NCBI GenBank assembly: GCA_035079385.1
Contig: JAVHKY010000029.1
Coordinates: 13,206,001 to 13,270,000, forward strand
DNA: 64,000 nt
Source of the DNA: Aspidiotus rigidus
Taxonomy: Eukaryota > Arthropoda > Insecta > Hemiptera > Diaspididae
Direction: 5' to 3'
The notes below the pieces were generated by a model that was not told where the DNA came from, did no database searches, and saw nothing but the letters and a program-made list of their open reading frames with translations. Positions 54,541-64,000 of the stretch are shown here, one piece after another. Both the position numbers and the translations under genes were made by a program. The number at the start of each line of letters is the position of its first letter. Positions within the stretch are counted from its first letter, which is position 1.

Positions 54541-55760
54541 CTGCATTTCTTCTGCTCAGCCGGCAATAAAATTGACATGGGACCTCACGGTAACTCTGAA
54601 ACCACCCCATATCAGGCTCCAAACTTTTTCGAAAATTTTCATTCACAGGCGTTTCTCATTCGTGATTCATCTTTGCGTCACCATGCCCATCAATATAGTA
54701 CACCTTCTGCGAACTCTCCTCCCAAGCTCTCAGTTTACGCATCAGGAGATTAATGATTTAGTTTCTAGTGCGAAAAAATCAACACAGTTCGAACACGGAT
54801 AAAATTATTCGAGGAAAGAAGTTTCATACCTCCTTCATTTGATATTCCTCACTCATAAACTTCTATCTCATGTCAGAGGACTAGTATATCATTCCTTGGC
54901 ACACAGTCATGCATGTTCTAAATCTTGAAAACATATAGTTTCAGGATTGCCTTCTACACTTCTTGGACTTTCGAGAAACCTCAAAGCTGTGGCTGATTAC
55001 GATTCCAGCTATTGAATGTCAGTCAAACAGGCCGATATATCTGACACAGACTCAAGGAACACTCAGGGCATGTGAGAGGAATGATCACTGGTCAGCAGTT
55101 GCAGAACACGGGTTGGGTTCGGGTCGTAGCCGATTTTAATGATCCAATTCCGATTAGCGATTAGGAGAAACTATATCAAAATCTTTTCAAATGACTGATG
55201 TATAACTATTCTTAAGCGGTGACTAACTGGAAGTACATGATTGGAATCGACGACGAAAGTGACCCAAAAGTTGAGAGAGACAAACGAAGGAAAACCGAAG
55301 TATGGGGGAAGGAAATAAAGGAAGAAGGGAAGAATGAGAAACTAAAGGAGGGAAGAGAAGATACGAGGATCTTTGGGAAAAAATGGATCTGCCTCTCTCA
55401 TTTAGGTACTCACTTTTTGAGCTTAGCCATATCTCAAGTTCTTTCCAACTCCAACCCACATTCCCTGCTCTCAGTACCCTCAGATCTATTCTCAGTAGGA
55501 CCAAGGACCCCATCAATGCTAATGAAAAAGTGGCGTCTATAGATTAAACTGCCACAATTGCCTTACCGTGGAGAGCGTCGAATCTAAGAGGTATAAGGCC
55601 TCCGCCAAACATTCGATGACGAAATATCGCGAGTTTATTCATGGGATTGCAGTCCTCTTGAGTGTCAAGAACTCCTTCTGGAGATGACTGGCCCTCGAAA
55701 ATTACAAAATCGCTGGCCATAACCTAGGTGATGATATTCTGCGCTTCCAAACTATGGCTT
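54541..55760 (+). pseudogene. Highly decayed Penelope-like element
   Basis: Plus-strand traces: an H-x-HHAHQYST stretch at about 54670-54705 resembling the region after the RT; then at about 55023-55130, across frames, QTGRYI, RLKEHSGHVRG and AVAEHGLG, which is the second half of a PLE GIY-YIG domain (QTGR...R.KEH...AEH). The end may reach about 55760 (ALENYKIAGHN). Separate Lys/Glu-rich sequence at 55219-55542 looks inserted or unrelated. Confidence 0.5.
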
Positions 55761-58700
55761 CATCGAGAAACTCTTTCCTCCTCAACATAACCCTAGGTCT
55801 CTTTAGTCTTGTATCTTTCCTATTCTTGTTTTTTCCCCTGGGTACCCTCTCTCAAATTCTCTTTCCTTCTCCCTCTTTCATCTTTCCTGTTCCTCTTTCG
55901 TCCTACTTTTTTTTACATACTCGAGTGGACTTTCTCTTCTCTCCTCTTGTTGTCCTTCGCTTGTCTCTCTCAACTTTTGGTGAGATCTGGTGTTTTTAGC
56001 TCCGAGTGACTTTCACTAACTCATTACTTTCACTTTGTCTGTGCTGGTGGACGGTCATTTGATCGACAATGCGTTCGCTTCAATATCAATAACTGTGTTT
56101 ACTCCTTGAAGGACAGGAATTTTTCTGATCTCATTGTTCTTACAATTTATTTCCCTGAGCCTCGTGTACTTATTTAGCCTATATTAGCAAAATTTTTCAA
56201 ATCCCTTTATTCATGCAATAGACTCTGGCTCAAAGTCGACATTTTTCCCAGGCCCTAAATGGGGTCGAATCCCCTCTCCGTTCTCCCTCTTGGTTGTCTA
56301 TGGTCATCTCTCAAAGTATCTCCAATAAACTTAAAAGAAATATAAAACTGAATTTTTCTACCTTATGCAGGTCCGAGCCCGACAAAAATCGAAATTCTCC
56401 TTTTGATAAGTATCGCTCGAATTCCCAACGTTTTTCAAAGCTTTAACTAGGTAAAGGCTCCATCCTTCACGGATAACGATCGTCACCTTCGAAGATTTTT
56501 GAAATAGTAAGTAGAAGAAACAAATAATTCTTAATTTAATAGTACTTTTCACATGTTTGGAGCAGTTTTCTAATCTTCTATTCGAAATCATTTTTCTTTT
56601 TTTTTTCTTCTTCTAGGTGAGTAGGAGCTGAAGAAATTCACTTTCACAATTTCATACTCGCCTTGCAGATGGTCATCGATCGAAAACGCTCAGCCAATTT
56701 CATTCTTGATATTTTTCATGTCATCGATTTTCTATTAATTTTTCAACTCCTATCCTATTTTCTGGTATTACGTCCGAGAGCGTCGCCCACTCAGGCTCCT
56801 TTAATCAATTATTTTCTCCTTCTCTGACCAATATCTCATCGTCTCAGTTTCCCAAAAGCATTCCCTATCTCAAAAACTGATAAAAGATATGAAACACGAT
56901 CTTTATTTTTTTCCTACAAGCAAAAAGTGGTTTCTTTTCTAATGCACAGTTCGCAGAATTTTTCATTTTCATTTTTCCGTCGAACAAAAAAATAAAAATT
57001 GACTAATTTTTTGATTGTTTTTCATAAATTTTGTTGCAAATTCCTGTTTGACATAGCATGACTGAGGCTAAATAATTCGAAAATATTTTATGAAAAAAAT
57101 TTTTTATAAAATGATCGGCGAAATGAAAATCATAAAAAAAATTAAATAATCTCAAAAAAATGAAAGCCGAAGTTAGAAAGTTTAATACTGACAGAATAAT
57201 ATTTTAGAAAAAAGAAGAAAAAGCAAATCAAGCAAAATGCTGATGTACTTGAACTCGATAGTTCTATGAAACAAAATTATGTCGAAACAGTTTCAGAATT
57301 ACCTCATTATTTTAATATATTACACATATTAAGCTACAAATTATACTAATAGTCGCTATAGGATTAGCAATGTCAGTTATAAGTAGTTCCTTTTCTCCAA
57401 GAGAAATAATTTCACTCACTCCGTTTTTATTTAAATCATTGAAAATATACTCGAAATAATTTTGCTTATTTGGTATTTGATCGGTCCTTTCGAATACTTT
57501 CTAATTCGTGTTTTAGTCAGATTTCACATATAGCTAGTGTTTCATTTTATGTGCACTTAAATTGGGTAAGTATTTTTGTCTGCAGCGGTACCAAGATTCC
57601 TTCGAAGACATCGGTAGGTATCATCCAAGATTAAATAATTTCAAATGTTCGTTTTTCTCTAACCAGCAAATATTTGGCACGGATTACTCTGCTTCTGATC
57701 GATTTTTATGCTCACCCTCTGTCACGAATTTCACATTCGCATGCTACCGCCTTAATGTGTTCTAAAAAATAAGAAGATAAAAGTGCAGAGAGTACGAAGT
57801 GGTGAAAAACACAAATTGATATACTCGTCTTAGGTACCGTTTCGTTGAGAATTTCTAACTGTATTCTAAAAATAACGAAAAGTGAAATTTCAAAAGATAT
57901 GAAAATTTTCGGTTGTAAACATGCACAGATACTTTGTGAATAGAAACTCAAGTTCAACTTCCATTTTTTTTTTTTTTTTTTTTACTGTGGCACTTTTCTT
58001 TTGAAATCTACGAGCGCAAAATAAAAGTGGTCCAGAGCTGTGCTTGAAATCTAATTTAACGCTGCTTTCGACATTTTTTTTTTTTTTTTTTGAAGATGGC
58101 TAAACTTATTAAAAATACACGAACCAGATAGAAGCTCGCAATTCTAGAAGGAAAACATCCTCCCATTTTCATCTACTGCTTATTAATTTTAACCGTCGAA
58201 TCCTAATTTAAAGCTTAGCTCGATTATCGTCGTAAATTTTAAACCGAGCATTCACCTAATAATGACTTCTGCGTCGACAAAAAAAAAAGAAGAAAAGAAG
58301 TAACATTCGAGCAATTCGATAATGATTGTTCAACCCCGACAAGAAAGGAAAAAAAAAGAGGAAAAAGCGTTAGAAGAGTAAAACGATTTCCTTCTTTGTG
58401 GAAAATATTGGTCACCCTTAATATAAGGAACTAGAAACTTAATGGGTCTAGCTAAGCAGCGAGTAAAATTTCTTATCGAACAAAAACCACTTGGAAAAAA
58501 AAGAGTATACATTGCCTTCATTATTATCCTGCGCCTGAAATAATATTTTAAGTAGATGGAAACTCGATAATGGATATTACAATGTCTATTATTATCGTAC
58601 CAAAAAAAGAAGATGAAGAAGGAAAAAAAATGTGCTCTAGTAAAAAGAAATGAAGTGAGGAGGAAGAAGAAAGAAAAAAAGAAAAAAAAAAACGTTGAAA

Positions 58701-59195
58701 AGAACCGCTAATAAAGCAGTTCTCAAAAATGTTTCTTTTTCTTTTGGTTCTTTCGTAATGAAAAAATTAGACCTCGCTAATAGATGAAACATTTTCATCG
58801 GAAATTCTGATACTCTTTAAATGGAAAACATCGTCAGTTTTCAATGTGTACCATAGTCTTAGGGAATTACAGAATTTGTGAGGAAACAAAACAAAACGAG
58901 CTAGCTAAACATCTGATTGATGAAAATGGTGGAGAGTGGTGTCTACGGAAATATATTAAAAATCCAGCATTCTACTTCCGGAGATTTTCTTATCTCATCA
59001 CTCAAAAGTCAGTTCTCAACAAATATCTCGCTCTATGTTTACAATTTTAAGATTTTAAGAGAAAACACAATAATTATGTAAGTATAAACATATAAAATAA
59101 TTATTCGTCAAGCTCATGACCCGTTCGTGCTGTTGCTCGTTTAAAAAAAAAAAAAAAAAAAAAAAAAACAATCATACAACATAAATTAAATGACT
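55761..59195. other. AT-rich sequence without a recognised gene
   Basis: Long AT-rich stretch with homopolymer runs (T runs at about 57965-57983 and 58076-58091, A run at about 59143-59168). No repeat family or coding block recognised. Confidence 0.5.
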
Positions 59196-59730
59196 CGTTC
59201 AAAATTTCTGTTTCTTCGTTTTGGTGTAGGTAAAGCCAGGGGGGTAATGAGAAAAATACTGGAACTGGGCAATGGAAGTGAATGGTTGAGAAAGTAGAGC
59301 ATTTTGTTGACAGAATTTGATAAGTAGGACGATTTGGGGTGGAATTAAATAAAATGTTAAGACAGAGGTGAGGAGACTGGCACTTGAGTGAAGTCGACAA
59401 AAAAGTAGAGGTGTATACCTTAATTCGGCGTCTGGACTTAGAGCAGGACTAGTGCGAAAAGGCCCGTGCAAATGCAAATGACGGAATTTTGACCTGTGAT
59501 TAGAAATGAGAGATTTGACAAAAGGTGCGAATCCATCTGTAGGTGATCAATAATCCAGGATAGATCGGACTAGGGTATGATAGAGGGCAAGTAGAATTTT
59601 ACGGTTGCAACGGGTGGAAGGACGGGATAGCTATTTTAAGGCGTTTAAAACTCTGAGGCTTTTGGCTTCAATTTCTTCAATATGCGGTAGCCATTAGTGT
59701 TTGAAGTGAAAAGTACAGTGTCATTAACTG
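59196..59730 (-). mobile_element. LINE RT connection-region fragment
   Basis: Minus-strand translation: SLRVLNALK (about 59665-59640), KILLALYHTLVRSILDY (about 59605-59555), FRTSPALSPDAELRYTPLLF (about 59460-59405) and CRLHSSASLLTSVL. This is the order of the LINE region between RT and RNase H. Truncated on both sides. Confidence 0.75.
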
Positions 59731-59770
59731 CGCGACAGAGATGGAGTTGAGGAGGAAATGGGGTTTTAAC

Positions 59771-60600
59771 TCATTTCTTGTCAAAAATCACGATACAGGA
59801 TTTGAAGGAGGATATTTGGAATCCGCGGCATGGTAGCCAGTTAAAGACGAACAAAATGGGATTTTGTAGAATTCTGCGATTTTTCTTCATTATATTGACA
59901 AACTTTGCGACTACAGCTGTAGTTATGGCCTCGGAGTGGCCAGAGGGAGATAAGAAGGATGAATATGAATTAGATGGTATTCTAGAAATGAGTGAATAGG
60001 AGGGAGTTGATCCTGCTAATGATTTTCTCATGATTATTTGAGAGGGAGTTTGCGGAGTAAGGAGAGACAGAATGGCGAAGCCGGATATTTTCGAGAGCTG
60101 GGCATGAAAAGAAATATTGAATGAATTGATGGCGAAGGAGTAAGAGGCGTAAAAAGAGAAAATATTGGGTGAAGCGAGAAGGACCAATCCTGGCACGGGT
60201 TAGAATGACTTCCTCGCCTCGGGAAAGGTGGTTTGAAGTATCGGAGCTCATTTGAGGATAAGAAGGACCAGAAATCATGCCAGCAGAACAGGATGAGGGA
60301 GCAGTAATAGGATTTCGATGGGAGAATATTCCATTAGGTCGATGTATACCGATCCATAGAAAAGAGATGTAGAATGAGCAAAACTTGATGAATGCCCAAG
60401 GATGAAGATTCTTCGGACGATAAGATTGGTAGAATGAAGGTCTTGGATAGCAATTAAGGATGAGAGAGAATCAGACAGTGCAGTACAAGGAATTTGCGAA
60501 GAAGAGGAAAACTTGCGAGAAGACAAAGGTGAGTTCGGCTGTGATTATGGAAGACAAGTTCCTTATATGGAACGATGGGATGTTGTCCTGAATGGAGACT
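59771..60600 (-). mobile_element. LINE RNase H and terminal domain fragment
   Basis: Minus strand: ALSDSLSSLIAIQDLHSTN (about 60490-60430, the RNase H SDS motif), then EEVILTRARIGPSRFTQYFL (about 60220-60160), the RIGHTRLTH-type terminal motif with changes, then FFSCPALENIR. Frames are broken. It lies upstream, in its own orientation, of the connection-region fragment at 59.2-59.7 kb, so two partial elements or a rearrangement are present. Confidence 0.72.
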
Positions 60601-60684
60601 GCATATTATTGAACATCATTACATCAGAAATATTTCTGCTTTGTTCATACATAATGAACTGCAGACATCAGCTCAGTTCATTGA

Positions 60685-61011
60685 GTGTCGTTGTTAGAAG
60701 AGGATGAGATTGTCGTAGAAAATTTTGAGAAATGTGGAAAAACTGAAGTTGCAAGAGCGAAAAAGTTTTGGAGAAGGAGGTCTAGATACCACAAAGAATG
60801 TGAGCCACTGAAACTGGAAAGGGTAGACCGAGGGAAAGTTATGAATTATCGAGGTGAGTGGATCAGGCACAAATCCACGAAAGGGGGGAGGGACGAGAAA
60901 TCCCTCCATTTGGAGAAAGTTGAGAAACGTCTCCTACGTGAGGAAATAACGGAAGAAAAGAAATTGTGCAGGTACACCTTCCTTCCCGTAGAAACAATTT
61001 GGAAATGTTAA
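60685..61011 (+). CDS. Unrecognised Lys/Glu/Arg-rich open frame
   Basis: A 108-codon frame from a non-ATG opening. Strongly charged, without a known motif; ends ETIWKC. Composition bias alone could keep it open. No neighbour suggests a role. Confidence 0.15.
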   Translation: MSLLEEDEIVVENFEKCGKTEVARAKKFWRRRSRYHKECEPLKLERVDRGKVMNYRGEWIRHKSTKGGRDEKSLHLEKVEKRLLREEITEEKKLCRYTFLPVETIWKC

Positions 61012-61399
61012 AATTTTCGACGTCTCTGCCACTCCTGTCCCCCTTCTAATGACCAATTTCCTGGATTCATTCGTAGTAAATTTTGAATTTTTCGCAGTCC
61101 CTCTAGTATGTCGAGGTCTTATACAGCAAGGTCATAAAACTCACTACAGTTAATGTCTCCACCTCCTCCTCCTCATGACCAAATCCTTACATCTTTCCAA
61201 GATAAACTTCAAATTCGTTCAAGTCTCTGAAAAACTGTAATGGAGGCTTAAGGTCTTACTATTTTACGGATGGTAAATGGATGTATGCAAATCCACGGAT
61301 AGTCCCACTCTTATCTCGGAAAAAATAATCTTAACTTCACCAAATGATCGATCTTAAAATTTGCAGTTCACTTCTCTCGCTGATTGCGGTATTTATTAT

Positions 61400-62850
61400 T
61401 TTTAATTAATTAACGAGCTGCTAGCAGCCTGCCTTCAGGGCTATGAACTCGGCGAAATTGTGTTTAGATGCGTGAGAGAAAGTTTGTATGTGTAGGAAGT
61501 TGAATATGTTCAGGATGGAGAAGTCATCTGATAGTGCCTCTGTATGGTTGTGAGGGATGGATAAGGAATTGCGGAGTTGTGTTGAGCGGATGGGGAGGGG
61601 GCAGGTTTGCAATGAGGGTATAAGAGAGGCTAAAGATGAAAGATGAGATGGGTGTGTGTGAGTCTGGTGTGGCCGATTCTGAGACGGGTGATGACTACTT
61701 CTTCTCTACGTGTTAACAGATTTGAAAAGTCCCACGGGATGGGAATATTTTTTATTTAGACTAGATTGTTTGAGTGTGATTTGAAATTAGACCAATGAGT
61801 GAACCAAGCTTGAGTGACGAATTTGTTGATATGTTTGGAGAGACCTGAGCGTGAGAGGAGGAAAGAGCGGTTGACAGATGGGTTATGAGTTTCCCGTTTG
61901 GCTGCTTTGTCGGCAATTTCATTCCCTGGGATACCCTTGTGACCAGGAACCCAGATGACGAGTAATGGGATGGTGTGAAAGGTGGCAATGAGAGTGTGTA
62001 TACGATTTATGAGTAGGTGGGAGGAGGTGTGGTCGGATATGGCATCAAGTGTTATAGGGAATCGGAAATGACGAAGAATGGGTTGAGGGGAAGACGGGAA
62101 GGTAGGCTGGTGAGGATGTGTTCTAAACAGCTAAAGATTGCTTGTAATTTACTTGTGAAGACGGATGCGGTGTTGCGGTGTCGGTGAGAGACTGTGATGA
62201 TTGTGACGTATTGAGTATGCGAAGCCGGGGTTTTGTTTTGATGTTTAGATCCTTTGGTGAGACATAGTGTAGAGTTGTGAAAGGTGTTGAGAAATTTTGT
62301 TAAACTGTGCCTGGTATTCTTCGGAAGAAGTAAAAAGACGCGGGTGGCGTTTTAGGTCGCGAATTATTTTGGGTGGAGTAAATAGCCACGGAGGGATTGA
62401 GGGAACAATGTGGTTAAGCCATTGGAACTTGAAGGGGCGTGCTGATTGGAGCTCGAGATTGGAACGTAGATTGATCATGGAGTTTTGGTTGTGATGAGGG
62501 TAGAATATATGACGGTGGACGGGGATTTGAGCATATTGCAGGACAGCTGTGAGGTAGTTGGTTGTTAGTTTGAGGCGTCGATAATGAAGTGGGGGAAGCC
62601 TGTGCATTGTCTGCACAGAGGCTTTCAGCGGGACTGGTTCGCTATTTTGAGTGCGACAGAGTCGAGTAGTTTAAATGAGGGGGGGGGTGAGACCGTAAAT
62701 GGGTGATTCGTAATCGAGGATGGATTGGATTAAGCTCTAGTAGAGGTTGAGGAGGATTTTTCGGTTACAACCTTTTTTGGGGTGCGAAAGGAATTTCAGG
62801 ACACTGAGTGCTCGAATGTATTTTGATTTAGTCAGTTAAATCGAAAAGTT
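61400..62850 (-). mobile_element. LINE 3' region: RT end, RNase H, terminal domain
   Basis: Minus strand in order: KILLNLYQSLIQSILDYESP (about 62760-62700), SVQTMHRLPPLHYRRLKLTT (about 62620-62560), an RNase H block with IWVPGHKGIPGNEIADKAAK (about 61960-61900; family WxPGHxGIxGNExAD), NPSVNRSFLL, LSKHINKFV, and the terminal VVITRLRIGHTRLTHTHPSH (about 61690-61635). Several frameshifts. The best preserved RNase H LINE in the window and a good reference for the others. Confidence 0.88.
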
Positions 62851-64000
62851 CTCTTCTCTTTCTTCTTCTTGTTCTGTTTTCTTTCCTAAAGTAGGTCATA
62901 GCCCAGATTCTTCTTATTCTTACTCTTCTTCCTCTTCTTGTTCTTCTTCTCCTTCTTTTATGGTCAACCTTTGAAAATAATGCTATGTCTCTAGGGTAGG
63001 TCACAGGCCCCTCCTCGTCCTGAATTCGGAAAGAGGAGGAGGCGAAAAACGAACTAAAAGATGTAAAAGATATTGAAGCTGAGGTGGCTATGAAGTGACG
63101 ACTGCAATAATTACCAGACATGATACTGATCCCTGGAAAAATGTCAGAAGAATGAAGTATTCACAAACTTGATGAGAGGATTCAGAAAGATTCGATCATA
63201 GAACAATAGGTACCCGAAAAGATCATAGAACACCCATACGTGAAATATGAGTAGATGTTTTTGGATTAAAAGCTTTCAGACGCATGCTGAGAATGCCATG
63301 GACAGAGAAAAGCACAAATTTATCGATTCTCGACCCGCTAGAATCTGTTTTCCAGAGATAATACTATTTCTTGGTTATCTCGTACGCAGAGATGGGAAGA
63401 AATAGGAAATAGAAGGAAGTTAAAAGCTTTGACGCTCCTCAACGCAAGGGATTAACCAGGCGAATAAATATGAAGGAGTATTGATGGGTATTGTGACAGA
63501 GTGCATATCATATAAGTAGGCCTAGTTTATTAAAAGTTCCTCGAGTAACTGCGGGACTTTCAGTATCTTCCTGCCTTTGAATACGATATCTATCAATCAG
63601 ACTTAAGCTACCTTATTTCCTCATACAAGTTCAAGTATTTATCAAAAATAAAAAAAGGATTCATCACGTCGTCTGTTTCTTCGTCTTAAATTTCACTCGA
63701 CATCATTAGACGCGTATAATATTCTTGAGTGAGGATTTCCACGCGAACTTGCTCTCTCTTTTTTATTTCATTTTACCGTCATCATTGACGATGAACATTT
63801 TCCAATTAACTTGCTACTTTTGCAAAGAAGTTTTAATACCTGTAAGTATATATTTTCGTATGAACACGATATTTAAACAGTATGGTATACACAGCGGTGA
63901 ACGAAATCCTTGATAAATGACGAAAGCTTAATACATTCCAGAATATACCCCGCGAATATATACCGGCACTCGCCGGAATAAAAATACCGTTACATCTGTA
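62851..64000. other. No gene seen; pyrimidine-rich tract
   Basis: A TTCTTCTT/CTTCTTG-rich microsatellite-like tract lies at about 62850-62960; its minus-strand translation is Arg-rich and meaningless. The rest is AT-rich without recognised features. Confidence 0.5.

Noticed and set aside
55219..55542. Lys/Glu-rich plus-strand frame as a host exon
   Set aside because: Charged low-complexity sequence with a matching frame on the other strand and no splice or domain support.
62828..63121. Arg-rich minus-strand frame
   Set aside because: Translation of a TTCTTC-type pyrimidine tract; low complexity only.

Overview
This is a 64 kb piece of an AT-rich animal genome, almost certainly an insect. 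The one host gene I can identify with confidence is still life (sif), the insect Rac GEF of the TIAM family. It lies on the minus strand between 51630 and 42424. Thirteen coding exons with GT-AG introns and consistent phases give an open reading of 807 codons: a myristoylation-type start (MGNKLS), the N-terminal WH1/EVH1-like domain, and a long low-complexity linker. The PH, PDZ and DH domains known for this family were not seen, so the gene probably continues to the left. If so, most or all of positions 1-42423 is intron or flank (inference).

The left 42 kb is a graveyard of mobile elements. In order: a decayed RTE-type LINE and a Penelope-like element (PLE) at 0.8-3.8 kb; a minus-strand PLE fragment at 5.5-6.1 kb; a 3.8 kb perfect-ended inverted repeat whose arms carry ~153 bp tandem repeats (6.2-10.0 kb); a LINE 3' end with poly-A (11.3-12.4 kb); a PLE fragment (14.1-14.7 kb); a Copia-type LTR element with identical 163 bp LTRs, an intact spliced gag and most of pol deleted (15.3-20.4 kb), interrupted by a fold-back element; a young PLE inserted into the GIY motif of an older PLE (22.3-25.8 kb), carrying a good hammerhead-ribozyme motif; decayed LINEs and small inverted-repeat DNA transposons (27.6-31.7 kb, 35.2-36.7 kb, 37.3-38.3 kb, 40.4-41.8 kb).

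To the right of sif come a candidate 5' UTR exon (ending at 53186), a decayed PLE (about 54.5-55.8 kb), about 3 kb of featureless AT-rich DNA, and minus-strand fragments of RNase H-bearing LINEs (59.2-62.8 kb).

The strongest oddities are: the hammerhead motif and its two eroded relatives in PLE tails; the large inverted repeat; two unrelated transposons inserted within about 5 bp of the same point in two copies of one repeat family; a small DNA-transposon family with CAGRGTGTCYAC ends and 5 bp target duplications; and a fold-back family that nests inside itself in opposite orientation. No tRNA, rRNA, CRISPR or bacterial-type feature was seen. All coordinates come from reading the sequence by eye; element ends are approximate unless a target duplication is given.
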